Positions 23,531 through 34,671 of a stretch of DNA of 64,000 bases are shown one piece after another (the stretch's first letter is position 1; every line of letters starts with the position of its first letter). This stretch comes from Schistocerca nitens. Taxonomy: Eukaryota > Arthropoda > Insecta > Orthoptera > Acrididae. A program made the position numbers and the translations under genes. The notes beneath the pieces are model-generated. The model saw only the letters and a program-made list of their open reading frames with translations, had not been told where the DNA came from and searched no databases. The stretch covers positions 274,031,503 through 274,095,502 of the forward strand of contig NC_064622.1 in NCBI RefSeq assembly GCF_023898315.1, given 5' to 3'.

Positions 23531-24480
23531 GGAGTGGACAAAAATATGGAAACACAAAAACACGACACATTACTGTGCCTAATGCGGTGTAGGGAACCCT
23601 TTGGCATTCGAAACAGCTTCCAGTCGTCTCGAAATGGATAGATACACTGATGCTGTATGGTTCTCTAGGGAATCTTATACCATTGTTCTTGCAATGTAGT
23701 GGCCAGTTGAGATAACGACCATAGAGGTGGATAGCGATCACCCACCCTTCTCTCCAAAGTAAACCACAAAGGCTCAATAATAATGAGATCTGATTGCTGT
23801 GGAGGCCAGGACATCCTTGTGCTCACACAACCAATCCTGGATTGTGCGAGCGTTTAGAACAGGGGCCTTGTTGTCTTGGAACATAGCTTCACCATTGAGG
23901 AACAGGTATTGTACCATAGCATGGACCTTTTCAGTCAAAATGCTCACATAATCCTTGACAGTAATTTGACCTACAATAATAACGTTGGGGCTCATTGAAT
24001 ATCTCGGTATGGCTGCTCTAATCATTGCCGAATCCTCGCCGTGTTTGACTCTTAGTATGTAAACTCGGGCAGAAGTTGGACACAGTGTGAAACAAGACTC
24101 ATTCGGCCAAATGACCTTCTTCCATTGCCCCATAGTCCAGGTTTATAGCTTACCACACATTTTTCTGTTAAGGGCATTTGCATCACTGATAAGTGGTTTT
24201 GAAGTTCCAGCTCGCCATTCAATTCCCAGCTTATGAAGCGCCTTTCGCGTTGTTTTGGTGCTAACAGAATTCGCGAGTGCGACAATTCAGTTCTGCAGTG
24301 ATTTTTGTAGCTGTCGTCCTCGTACGTCTTCGTCACAATCCTCTTCAATGACCATCCGTCATGATCACTCAGCATACACTTTCGCTCACGGTGTGACTTA
24401 TCAGATGATGTTTACCGGTTTCCCTGTATGTGGTTCAAATCTTTGACACGCTGTCTCTTGAAACACCAAACGAATTGACT
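23531..24480 (-). mobile_element. Degenerate Tc1-like transposon, family D
   Basis: The left end ggagtggacaaaaatatgg resembles a Tc1 terminal repeat. I could not find its inverse at the other side. The - strand carries a transposase remnant: QWKKVIWPNESCFTL (family W-S-D-E, first catalytic Asp now Asn), VKDYVSIL and FQDNKAPVLNARTIQDWL (second Asp kept). The Glu region is lost after ASTAIRSHYY. Confidence 0.7.
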
Positions 24481-25029
24481 CATCTCGGATACAATGCACT
24501 CACAACTACACCGAATACTCTTCTGACCACAACTGAATCTTGCAACGTGCTAAGGACTTTGCAGAGGTGCCATTCGTGGTCAAATACAACAGTACAATCT
24601 GCAAGCTTGGCTATCATCTGCATTTATGTCCAGGCATGCACGTCTGGCGGTTTTTCCGTATTTTTGAGTCAGAAAGGTAAAGCCAGTACAGGCTCTTCGA
24701 CACACAGAAAGAAATATACTCCTGCTTCTGACTGGCGCGCTTATGGAGAACAACATTGGCAAAATTGCCTTTAGTCATACCAGCGTTACTACCATTAGAC
24801 GTAAGAGAGTTTGTATGTGTGAGGGATAGAAGGGAGGGCGGGATGGGGGGGGGGGGGGGGCGAATACAACATTGGTTAAAAACTGACGAAAATGATAATG
24901 TGGAAGTGCTGGTGCGCACAAGAGGTACATTGCAGAAAGAAGTGAAGCCATAAATTGATAGAGAATGGCAAGAAATCTGGCTCAGGACAAAAACGGGGAA
25001 GGTAACTTACTAACTCCTCCTAATATAAA
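24481..25029. other. Intron, no gene; G homopolymer
   Basis: No recognised element. There is a run of 16 G at 24845-24860, a likely unstable simple repeat and possible sequencing-error site. Confidence 0.5.
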
Positions 25030-25430
25030 GCCGGCCGCTGTAGCCGAGCGGTTCTAGGCGCTTTAGTCTGGAACCGCGCTGCTGATACGGTCGCAGATTC
25101 GAATCCTGCCTAAGGCATGGATGTGTGTGATGTCCTTAGGTTAGTTAGGTTTAAGTAGTTCTAATTCTAGGGGACTGATGACCTCAGATGTTAGGTTCAA
25201 AATGGTTCAAATGGCTCTGAGCACTATGGGACTAACATCTGAGGTAATCAGTCCCCTAGAACTTAGAACTACTTAAACCTAACTAACCTAAGGACATCAC
25301 ACACATCCACGCCCGAGGCAGGATTCGAACCTGCGACCGTAGCGGTCGCGCAGTTCCAGACTGAAGCGCCTCGAACCGCTCGGCCACAGCGGCCGGCATA
25401 TGTTAAGTCTCATAGTGCTTAGCAGCATTT
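25030..25430 (+). mobile_element. SINE-A copy 5, interrupted by copy 6
   Basis: Head and most of the body at 25030-25193, the last part at 25400-25430. The break carries atgtta on both sides (25188-25193, 25400-25405), the target duplication of the inserted copy. Confidence 0.88.
25194..25399 (-). mobile_element. SINE-A copy 6 inside copy 5
   Basis: Complete inverse copy placed within the 3' body of copy 5 in the opposite orientation. The result is a natural hairpin of two SINE-A sequences. Confidence 0.9.
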
Positions 25431-26009
25431 GAACCTAACATAAATGAAAAATCGAGAACGTCGTACTTCTCTTTGACCAAGGGAGCAATAGACTATCTGT
25501 CGGAACATGGTCGATATACTGAAAATACGCCAGCGCAAAACACAAACCTGTGAATGTGGACCAATAGGCAAACACTGACCATATCATCTGAGTGCGTACG
25601 TATAAGGAAGATGCTACACAACAGCAAAGGAACTTTATAGGTAACACACCAACTTGTAGGATAATACGGAATGAGGGGCTGTGGCACAAGCTGAACTTGC
25701 GGACAGGCATAATATCAGCTTATAAATTTCAGATTTACAAGGCCGAATGACAGGAAGGCGTACACCATGCTAACGAGATGCAGCACGGCAGACAACTCTA
25801 GTACACAACGCCCTTCCGGAAGCTGTGAGGAAATGATCCTTAGAGAGGATTTCCTGAGACTCTTGCAGCCATCTCTCCCCCAGTTTCTACACCTTGGGTA
25901 GCATGGCAGCACAGCCTCTGTGAATCTTGTGAGCACCCCAGGAACTAAAAATCCAGACCAATTGAGATAACAGTAGTGTAGTGTTTTTGATGTGTAGTGA
26001 AGATTAGTG
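25431..26009. other. Intron, nothing recognised
   Basis: No domain or repeat structure seen. Confidence 0.4.
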
Positions 26010-26216
26010 CCCGCATCTCGTGGTCGTGCGGTAGCGTTCTCGCTTCCCACGCCCGGGTTCCCGGGTTCGATTCCCGGCGGGGTCAGGGATTTTCTCTGCC
26101 TCGCGATGGCTGGGTGTTGTGTGCTGTCCTTAGGTTAGTTAGGTTTAAGTAGTTCTAAGTTCTAGGGGACTGATGACCACAGATGTTAAGTCCCATAGTG
26201 CTCACAGCCATTTTTT
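26010..26216 (+). mobile_element. SINE-A body with alternative tRNA-like head, copy 7
   Basis: The head reads cccgcatctcgtggtcgtgc ... gggttcgattcccggc, different from the gccggccgg head of other copies; the body from gtgctgtccttaggttag onward is the same. Target duplication tgaagattagtg at 25998-26009 and 26217-26228. Another copy with this head is at 40209. Confidence 0.92.
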
Positions 26217-27480
26217 TGAAGATTAGTGTTGTGGTGAGTAGTGCAGAGTTGTGTAAGATTATGAATTACCAATCTCTGTTGTAGCAACGATGTGCAGTGC
26301 GAACAGTGCAATAGCATGTACCTTCCGGATTCCGGATGGGCATTTGTTGCGTGCCAGAACCATGGAGTAATACGCAGTTCTTCTTTTCTTGAAAATTTAA
26401 TTGCGCTTCCTTTGTCTTTTCGCTGAGTCTTTCTCCATTTCTCTTTTTCCCTTTTCATTTTTACCCTCCTTATACAGCGCAGTGCTGAGATATATAAATA
26501 TATTTGAAATTTTATGTTGATATATTATGTGTTATACTCGAACGTACAAATTTATGTAGAACATTTGATCTGTTTCAGTACCTTGAACACAGGCTTAAAG
26601 AAAACAACAAATAAATAGATGCTAAGTGTTGTTACATCTAGTGGCAGCAATACTGACTTACTCGCACTAGTGACAACTGCCCTCTAGTGGAAAAATAAAA
26701 ACGAAACCACCTCCTATAATAACGCGGCATCACTAGACTGGACGCCCTTACGAGACTTTGGAGTTCGTCTGGTATTAGTGGTTGAATGTGGCGATCAGGT
26801 GGACAAAGGATTAATTTTGAAAAATAAATAGTTTGAAAGCGATAAGAAGAAATATTTGAGTCGCAATAATAGCTGAAAGTTCATGGGAAGTAATTTTGTC
26901 AAGCTAATTATGAAGCATCGTGAGTTATGAGCTGTTTGAAGATCACAGAGTGGTACATGAATTGCGGCCGTTAGTAGCACATGCGAAACCAATTTCTTTA
27001 TAGCCAATCACGAATGAAAGTTGAATCTTCGAAGAAGTCGTAAACAATTTTGGATGAATATATTGATATATTCTTAACGTAACTAGATGACGTAAAGTGA
27101 CTGATTTGGCTGTTCAAGATGAGTGATGCTGGACTGACAGAGACTGATCACACCCCATAAAATTGCTCTATGTTAAATGAAACTATACTTAAACTCAGTG
27201 ACTTTTATCACTTCAGAACCATCGTTGAATGTAGTTCCCTACAAGCATTGGGTGCAGTGTACAGGTTAGTTTGGGCACATGGTTCAAACCAACAGCCAGC
27301 TGAGTAGCTGATGTAACAAACCCCTCTCACTCATCCGACAGCATGTTAGTGTGTGACTGTTTTTCAACCTCGAATTACATTTTTTTGTCACAGTTAATCA
27401 TCTGGGCGGCACTGCATGAGCAGTTCACTACAAACATGCTCTTCTTCTACAATTCAGTTCACGAAGTTCTTTGTTTTCAG
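26217..27480. other. Intron, nothing recognised
   Basis: 1.26 kb of AT-rich intron before the second esterase exon. No element recognised. Confidence 0.45.
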
Positions 27481-27627
27481 CAACCGGTACGGATGACATA
27501 CGATGGTAACATTGACGCTACAAAGTGTGAAGAGACGCCCATTTGTATGCAGATACGTTGGGACCAAGACGACCAGGAACTCATCGGCAGTGAAGACTGC
27601 TTGTTTCTTAACGTTTACGAACCAGAG
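27481..27627 (+). CDS. Carboxylesterase, second recognised exon (EDCLFLNVY signature)
   Basis: A 147-nt exon of 49 codons, phase 0 at both ends, with acceptor ctttgttttcag ending at 27480 and donor gtgagt at 27628. It continues directly from the previous exon: QPVRMTYDGNIDATK, then CEETPICMQ, then GSEDCLFLNVYEPE. EDCLFLNVY fits the PROSITE carboxylesterase type-B signature 2; its Cys normally pairs with an earlier Cys (the CEETPIC stretch is a candidate). The intron before it (21764-27480, 5.7 kb) holds a Tc1-like copy, a degenerate Tc1 and several SINEs. The open frame and intact splice sites favour a live gene. Confidence 0.92.
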
Positions 27628-28960
27628 GTGAGTTCCCCACTTTGATTCAAAATAAATGGTGCGGCCTCTTTGATAGTTGCTGTTACTCTCAAATTACTTC
27701 TGCTTGTAGTAATGAACCTCATGTAGTGCGCCAATTTTTTCGGCTTAATCGGTTTACTCTTTATAATTCAGTTACAATTGAGGGTGGCTTTCGCAACTTT
27801 ACTCGAATAAATGGATTGGGTATTCATTGTAGAAATGTAAACAACTTACATAAATGTCTAATGTTAGAAACACATATTTTTTTAAAAAAAATGTATTGTA
27901 GCATGACTATTAACTTGATTACAGTTTCCAAATTTCTGTTGCAAAATAATTGGTGTTTTTATCTCACTGATACTGAAATAATAAACTACTAATTCAGCAA
28001 CATCTCTCATGGTCTTTGCTAGGATTTTTAATTGTTGTTACAGACAAAGAGGTCCTATAGACTATCAGTCTTCGATATTTTTCATACTTATAAGAGCTGT
28101 TGAAGTTCAGTGCCCAGACATCAGTTTCTTAGTGCAGTATTATACACTTCTCAAAAATACACCAAATTGTCGGCTTCGAAAGTTTCCGAGTGCTGTTAAG
28201 AACAAAAATTTTCGAGACTTTTGATGTAGATCCCCGTAGTTGATGGTGTAGCAATCTGGTCTTGTATTTAGGTCACTTGTTCGATTCTCGCTAAATGAAA
28301 TTTTCATTTTCATTTCATTTTAATCAATTGTTATCAAATCGTTTAATCACAAACTTTAATAAAATTAGCATCCTTTGACCTTTTAATCACTAACCCATGA
28401 AATGTGGATATTCATCATATACCAAAAGTCTGATACGTTTTGTAATATCTGTCTAGTCTATAAGTTTTGATGTTGTCTTTGGCTGCGAGGGCCTTCCGCG
28501 GATAAGCATTATTGACAGTCATATGAGTTGTCTGACAGAGAGAGAAAGGGATGTGATGTGAACACGGCATATAGTCAGAATAGAATATTTTCATAAGATT
28601 TGTGTTAATATGGCTGTTTGTGATGCGAGTTTGTGTTGACTGAAGGTGAACAATAATGAACTATCGTTGCAGTCTAAGTTTGTGTTTGTTTCTTTCACGT
28701 CATTTTTAAGAACTGAGATAATGTTACGAAGGGGAGTAAGCTAGTTTTAATACTAACTGGCTAGGTTACAAGCAAATTTTATCATAAACATACACTTTTC
28801 AATGCAGTTAGTAATCAATGTATATCATAAAAGTAAATATACAATGTGCGTGCCGTTAAAACTCAGAAACGAGACTTGTTACGATCTATCCCCCTTACAT
28901 GAAGAAGGTTCCCGTTTTTACCTGAAGGGCGTGCTTTTGAAGATATAAGGGCTGGGAAGT
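27628..28960. other. Intron, nothing recognised
   Basis: AT-rich start of the 16.1 kb esterase intron. Short open frames only. Confidence 0.45.
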
Positions 28961-28970
28961 TTCGTCCTCT

Positions 28971-29200
28971 AGAAATATCTAGAACATTCCAGAGCATTCA
29001 AGAGAATTCGAGAACATTCGAGTATATTCGTGAGCAATCCAAAACATTAAATAACGTTCGGAAATGTTTCACAATGATCTGGGATGTTCTGGAACATTCT
29101 GGAAGATTCCAGAATTTTCGGGAACGTCTTAGATCATTGTGGAACATTCCACAACACACTCGTATGTTGTGGAATGTTCTGGATCATTGCGGACCATTCG
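28971..29200. promoter_or_regulatory. Heat-shock-element-like pentamer array (10-bp period)
   Basis: The sequence can be cut into 10-bp units whose first half tends to nGAAn and second half to nTTCn, all in the same register for about 23 units. Perfect nGAAn halves occur at 28971, 28981, 29011, 29091, 29101, 29111, 29121, 29141 and 29171. Perfect nTTCn halves occur at 28986, 28996, 29006, 29016, 29026, 29056, 29086, 29096, 29106, 29116, 29146, 29176 and 29196. Eight consecutive perfect alternating pentamers run 29086-29125. Heat shock factor binds three or more such pentamers. The array lies just upstream of the Helitron coding region. It could instead be a decayed 10-bp minisatellite. Confidence 0.6.
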
Positions 29201-29699
29201 AAGCCTTCTGGTATGTCCTGGAATTTGCCATTGGCGGGGCTACCCATTGGTAGGGGTAAACAAAACAAGATCCGTCGTGGGCTCGAACGTCAGTTATTTA
29301 TCAGTGACGAAAGGAGGAAATGAAAAAAAGTTCTGCAGTGCAGAGAAATCAAAGTTTGAAAGGTGTGTAAATTGTACTTACTGTATTTGTTAATAAAAAG
29401 TTGATTTGTTTTATATTTCCGACAATCTCCAAATGTAGAAGGAAAAGATCTTGCCAGTTTTGAAGCAAAATAGCGACAACAAATAGAACGGCGAAAAAAC
29501 GAAACATACGAAAAGTCCGAAACACGTTTAAGTTCCCAAAGAACGACAATGAGCACCGTGTGTAGCAGAGAAACCGAAGAACAACGAAATGAGCGGATTG
29601 AAGAATCAAGAATTGCCACTTAGTCTTACAGTAAAAGGCTTCAAACTCAAGCTAGCCATGAAACTATCACCCTACCAGAAACGCGGACGAGAAACACAA

Positions 29700-30470
29700 A
29701 CACGTCGTAATCGGAAAAATGGATAACGTCTGCCAATTTTGCAACGCCAAGAAATTCACTAGAGAAACACCAGGATTCTGTTGCATGAATAGAAAAATTC
29801 GATTACCATCACTGGAAGCACCTCCGTAGGAATTTTTACATTACATGACCGGGGAAACTCCTGAATCAAAACAGTTTCTTCAAAATATGAAAGCGTACAA
29901 CGCCTGCTTCCAAATGGCTTCTTTCGGTGTCACTTCGATCAGCACTAACAGAGATGAAATCTATTGTTTTTCTTTTTCTTTTTTTTTTCATCCAAGCACA
30001 AATTTATCACAACGTGGGATCATTGCTAGCGCTACCTGACGAAGGCCATAAATTAATACAAGTATATGTCATCGGAAATTAAGAAACAGAAATTGCTCAA
30101 CGACGCGCAAATATCGGTGGATTGAGGCGAGTAGTAGTCCAGTATGTACAGAGGATCTTATACAAATACAAAAACTGATTCACATATTCAGAACAGCACT
30201 TGATCGAATGATTTATGATGACTATAAAGTTATAATTCGAGACAGCAAAAAACCATCTGGAGAACACGAACGCCGATTTAATGCACCTCGGATAGACGAA
30301 GTCGCCATCGTAATTGTCGACAGTGAAAACGCAAGTTGTGACATAACTGAACAACGAAGAAGAGAAAGACTGCAACTCTTTGCAGAGGCATATCGTTCAT
30401 ATAATCCCCCCGCCCGAATATTCATTAATTTTGCTGCACGGAGAGGACGGATATCATTTTAAGTGAAACG
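29700..30470 (+). pseudogene. Helitron protein N-terminal and helitron-like domain, broken
   Basis: A Cys-rich start (CQFC ... GFCC) is followed by MTGETPESKQFLQNMKAYN (29845) and, in another frame, LPDEGHKLIQVYVIG (30035). After a further stop comes YDDYKVIIRDSKKPSGEHER to TEQRRRERLQLFAEAYRSYNP (30208-30410). These match the helitron-like N-terminal domain that precedes Rep in animal Helitrons. Several stops and frameshifts. Confidence 0.78.
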
Positions 30471-30648
30471 AAACCAACCAGAAACAGGCGTAGAAACAAA
30501 CAAGAAAGTCTTTTCCAAGTAGTTCTACGCTTACCGCTTAATTATCAGAGAAATGAAACATGCAATCAATTTCTCAACACTCGCCGTTTATTCCAACAAT
30601 TCTTGGTAGATATGTATGCAAAAATAAAAGCAGAACGGATACTTTACA

Positions 30649-30840
30649 GCCGGTCGCGGTGGCCGTGCGGTTCTAGGCGCTTCAGTCCGGAACCGCGGGA
30701 CTGCTACGGTCGTAGGTTCGAATCCTGCCTCGGGCATGGATGTGTGTGATGTCCTTAGGTTAGTTAGGTTTAAGTAGTTCTAAGTTCTAGGGGACTGATG
30801 ACCTAAGATGTTAAGTCCCATAGTGCTCAGAGCCATTTTT
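30649..30840 (+). mobile_element. SINE-A copy 8, inside the Helitron
   Basis: Target duplication ggatactttaca at 30637-30648 and 30841-30852. It interrupts Helitron coding sequence and is therefore younger. Confidence 0.93.
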
Positions 30841-30869
30841 GGATACTTTACATAAGACTGATTAGAAGA

Positions 30870-31720
30870 AACTACGCACGTAATAATACATTTACCTTCG
30901 AGATATGAATCGTAGATGACGGAAACATTGACGACATTGGAGCAGTGATAATCTTACCCTCATCATACACAGGAAGTGCGGTGCCATGACCTACATAAGA
31001 AAATATGAACGATCTGACCTCATCATAACATTCACATGAAACTTGTAGTGGCCAGAAATCAAAGAACAACTAAGATACAGACAAGCCCCCATGCATCGAC
31101 ATGACGTAATAGCTCGAGTTTTCCGACAAAAACAAGTGAGAGCTATTGAAGCCATCACATATTTGGAACCATTTGATGCTGGATGTACACAATCGAATGG
31201 CAAAAACGAGGACTGTCTCACTCACACAATCTCATATGGCTAGACGAGAGAATTCATTCCATGGATATCGACAAAAGCATCCAAGCTGAATTTCCCAATC
31301 CACAAGAAGATCCGGAACTGTACAACATAGCAGAGAAAAACTGTGGGGGCTTAAACCCAAATTTTCCATGTATGAGTAATGGAAAATGTACAAAAAATAC
31401 CCAAAACCTTACTTGGACGACATACAACCTGGAGTTGACAGCTATCCCCAATACAGAAGACGATCACACAAAAACGGTGGCTTCAAAACTAAAATGCGAA
31501 TATGAGGCAGCGACGAACTGGAAACAGATAATCAGTGGGTAATACCATGTAACACACTACTTCCCAAAATGTCCCAAACACGCATCAACGTAGAATACTA
31601 CAGCTCAGTGAAATCCATAAAATATATCTGTAAGTATGTGAACAAAGTCAATGACATGACAGTATTTCAAGTAGACAAATATAGCGAACAACAAAACACA
31701 AACGACGAAATCCTCATGTA
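30870..31720 (+). pseudogene. Helitron Rep (HUH endonuclease) domain, broken
   Basis: The frame around 30900-31180 shows the IILPSSYTGS and RHDVIARVFRQK motifs, then a change of frame to YTIEWQKRGLSHSHNLIWL (31183), where H-S-H is the HUH metal-binding motif. The tyrosine motif KSIKYICKYVNK lies at 31615-31650. Rep nicks and rejoins single strands during rolling-circle transposition. The domain ends at the Tc1-B insertion (TA at 31719). The two motif tyrosines and the HUH pair are still readable. Confidence 0.82.
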
Positions 31721-32933
31721 CACTATGTGATCAAAAGTATCCGGACGCCTGGCTGAAAATGACTTACAAGTTCTTGGCGCCCTTCATTGGTAATGCTGGA
31801 ATTCAATATGGTGTTGGCCCAACCTTAGCCTTGATGACAGCTTCCACTCTCGCAGGCATACGTTCAATCAGGTGCTGAAAGGTTTGTTGGGGAATGGCAG
31901 CCCATTCTTCACGGAGTGCTGCACTGAGGAGAGGTATCAAAGTCGGTCGATGAGGTTTGGTACGAAGTTGGTGTTGCAAAACGTCACAAAGGTACTCTAT
32001 AGGATTCAGATCAGGACTCTGTGCAGCCAATCCTTCACAGGGATATTATTGTCGTGTAAACTCTCCGCCACAGGCCGTACATTATGAACAGGTGCTCGAT
32101 CATGTCGTTGAGAGATGCAATCGCCACACCAGAATTACTCTTCAACAGTGGGAAGCAAGAAAGTGCTTAAAACATAAATGTAGGCATGTGCTGTGATGGT
32201 GCCACTCAAAACAACAAGGGGTGCAAGACCCATCCATGAAAAACACAAGCATACCATAACACCACCGACTCCGAATTTTACTGTTGGCACTACACACGCT
32301 GGCAGATGTCGTTCACCAGGGATTCGCCATACCCACACCCTGCCATTGGATCGCAACATTGTGTACCGTGATTCGCCACTTCGCACAAAGTTTTTCCACT
32401 GTTCAATCGTCCAATGTTTAAGCTCCTTGCACCAAGCGAGGCGTCGTTTGGCATTTACCGGCGTGATTTGTGGTTTGTGGGCAGCCTCTCGACCATGAAA
32501 TCCAAGTTTTCTCACCTCTCGCTTAACGGTTGTAGTACTTGCAGTGGAACCTAATACAGTTTGGAATTCCTGTGTGATGGTTGGGATAGATGTCTGCCTA
32601 TTACACATTACAATCCTCCTCCACTGTCAGTCGGCCTGTACGCTTTTGTGCTGTTCGTGTCCTTTCACGTTTCCAGTTCACTATCACATCGGAAACAGTG
32701 GACCTAGGTATGTTTAGGAGTGTGGAAATCACGAGTGCAGACGTATAACACGAATGACACACAGTCATCTGACCACGTTCGAAGTCCGTGAGTTACGCAG
32801 AGCGCCCCATTCTGTTCTCACACGACTACTGAGGTCGCTGATATGGAGTACCTGGCAGTAGGTGTCAGCACAATGCATCTAATGTGAAAAATATATGTTT
32901 TTGAGGTGTCCGGATACTTTTGATCATATGGTG
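31721..32933 (-). mobile_element. Tc1-like transposon, family B, copy 3, inside the Helitron
   Basis: Both terminal repeats (cactatgtgatcaaaagtat and its inverse) are present, bordered by TA at 31719-31720 and 32934-32935. The Helitron reading continues across it (DEILM before; YQMGR after). Confidence 0.93.
31803..32608 (-). pseudogene. Tc1-family transposase, decayed (family B copy 3)
   Basis: Two frames: 32608 down to 32135, with KREVRKLGFHGREAAHKPQI, FVRSGESRY and VGGVMVCLCFSW; and 32030 down to 31803, with AQSPDLNPIEYLCDVL. The first catalytic Asp of the W-S-D-E-S-R-Y motif is Gly here, so the protein would be dead even without the frameshift between the two pieces. Confidence 0.8.
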
Positions 32934-33015
32934 TACCAAATGGGAAGATAAATCAACAATAACGAAGCAGCGTGGCGGATTTTTTGTTTTCCTACACACG
33001 AACGCAAACCATCTA
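32934..33015 (+). pseudogene. Helitron gene segment between two inserted transposons
   Basis: Reads YQMGR, a stop (taa), then INNNEAAWRIFCFPTHER in one frame. This is the usual Helitron segment YQ-x-RY-x-xNEA-x-WRI-x-x-F. The Tyr of GRY is replaced by a stop codon. Confidence 0.8.
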
Positions 33016-33786
33016 CAAGGTGCTACAAAAAGGTACGGTCAAACTTTCAGGAAAGATTCCTCACACACAAAGAAAGAAAATGTTATATGAACATGTGTCC
33101 GGAAACGCTTACTTTCCATGTTAGAGCTCATTTTATTACTTCTCTTCAAATCACATTAATCATGGAATGGAAACACACAGCAACAGAACGTACCAGCGTG
33201 ACTTCAAACACTTTCTTACAGGAAATGTTCAAAATGTCCTCCGTTAGCGAGGAGACATGCATCCACCCTCCGTCGCATAGAATCCCTGATGCGCTGATGC
33301 AGCCCTGGAGAATGGCGTATTGTATCACAGCCGTCCACAATACGAGCACGAAGAGTCTCTGCATTTGGTACCGGGGTTGCGTAGACAAGAGCTTTCAAAT
33401 GCCCCCTTAAATGAAAGTCAAGAGGGTTGAGGTCAGGAGAGCGTGGAGGCCATGAAATTGGTCCGCCTCTACCAATCCATCGGTCACCGAATCTGTTGTT
33501 GAGAAGCGTACGAACACTTCGACTGAAATGCGCAGGGGCTCCATCGTGCATGGACCACATGTTGTGTCGTACTTGTAAAGGCACATGTTCTAGCAGCACA
33601 GGTAGAGTATCCCGTATGAAATCATGGCGGTGAATCGAGGAAGTACAGTACATACTGACGAAACTAAAATGAGCTCTAACATGGAAATTAAGCGTTTCCG
33701 GACACATGTCCACATAACATCTTTTCTTTATTTGTGTGTGAGGAATGTTTCCTGAAAGTTTGGCCGTACCTTTTTGTAACACCCTG
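33016..33786 (-). mobile_element. Mariner-like DD41D transposon, internally deleted, inside the Helitron
   Basis: TA on both sides (33014-33015, 33787-33788). The terminal inverted repeats are more than 100 bp: tgctacaaaaaggtacggtc on the left against tgttacaaaaaggtacggcc as inverse of the right end. The total is only 771 bp, so the N-terminal half of the transposase is missing. Confidence 0.9.
33216..33782 (-). pseudogene. DD41D transposase, C-terminal part
   Basis: Open frame of 188 codons beginning inside the terminal repeat. It contains MHDGAPAHFSRSVRTLL (second Asp) and WPPRSPDLNPLDFHLRG (third Asp, 41 residues later), and ends ANGGHFEHFL. The helix-turn-helix region and the first catalytic Asp have been deleted. 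It is a non-autonomous derivative that could only move with a transposase supplied by another copy. Confidence 0.82.
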
Positions 33787-34669
33787 TATACAACAGCTAG
33801 CAGTACAATTGGAGAATGGACAGAGAGTTTGCCTCAGAAAGGACACTGTCAGAAAAATTTCAAGCGAACCGCCTCAGAACACTATATTAACAGCTTTTCT
33901 CCAACTGTACCAAACGGATCCATTCGCGAAAACATTACTATATGTCGACGTCCTTTCTTATTTTAACACAACAGGAAAAGCTTTCAACGACGAAAACATG
34001 GAACTCCAGTAGAAGTTAATCCAGGAAACATGAAAACTGGCGCACTAGGCCGAGTTACACCGTACATCCGAGCAACGCCAAATGTTTCTATCTCCGGAAG
34101 TTACTGTACGAAATATGGGGACCAACAAGTTTCACGAATCTCAAGAATATTGACGAATACCTATGCTAGATGTACAGAGAAACATGACAACGCTTACGAC
34201 TGCTGGAAAACGACAACCACTGGCAATTAACACTACAAGAAGCCTCACTCACAGTCTCAGCTGAACAAACCAGAGACTTATTCGCCCTAATTCTAGCAAC
34301 ATGTAACCCATCGAGTCCGAAACACCTATGGAATTCCTTCAAAGAGAGTATGAGTGATGACATACTGTACCAAAGCCGACAAGCTCATCCTGAACTTATC
34401 ATCGTATTTAACGACGACATCGTCAATGAAACACTCATTTGCTTAGAAGATAAATGTTTAGCAATAAACAACTAGACCTTAGTACAACGTGGGATGCAAG
34501 AACCACGAAAAGATACTATCAGTATGCTAAGCTTAAAAAATGCAAAGGAAAAAAGCTACAATATCAACAAACTACTTCAATACGTTGCTCAGAACAAACC
34601 ACTCCTCACTAACAATCCAAAGGAAATTTGCAACGTTATCATGGACCGGATTGACAACACTGGTGGGAT
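33787..34669 (+). pseudogene. Helitron protein, region before the helicase, broken
   Basis: Starts QQLAVQLENGQRVCLRKDT, continues ILTAFLQLYQTDPFAKTLLY. After a frameshift come GPTSF and LLENDNHWQLTLQEASL, then LILATCNPSSPKHLWNSF, and finally the Asn-Asn-Thr-Gly-Gly-Ile that normally leads into the Walker A loop. It stops exactly at the TA used by the Tc1-A element (34670-34671). Confidence 0.82.
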
Positions 34670-34671
34670 TA

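Larger units (their letters stand above)
29400..34669 (+). mobile_element. Helitron (rolling-circle transposon), coding part, multiply interrupted
   Basis: Pieces of one Rep-helicase protein are found in order: Arg/Glu-rich N terminus (29480-29700), CQFCNAKKF with GFCCMNRKIRLPSLEAPP (29730-29830), GEHERRFNAPRIDEVAIVIV (30260), the HUH-type Rep domain (31183-31660), and the region leading up to the helicase (33787-34669). A SINE-A (30649-30840), a Tc1-B (31721-32933) and a mariner-like element (33016-33786) are inserted. The sequence stops at a Tc1-A element just before the Walker A segment of the helicase, which is absent. I could not determine the 5' terminus. Confidence 0.85.

Noticed and set aside
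24845-24860. G run (and C run at 55871-55887) as G-quadruplex regulatory sites
   Set aside because: They are pure homopolymers of 16-17 bases without conserved surroundings, better explained as simple repeats.
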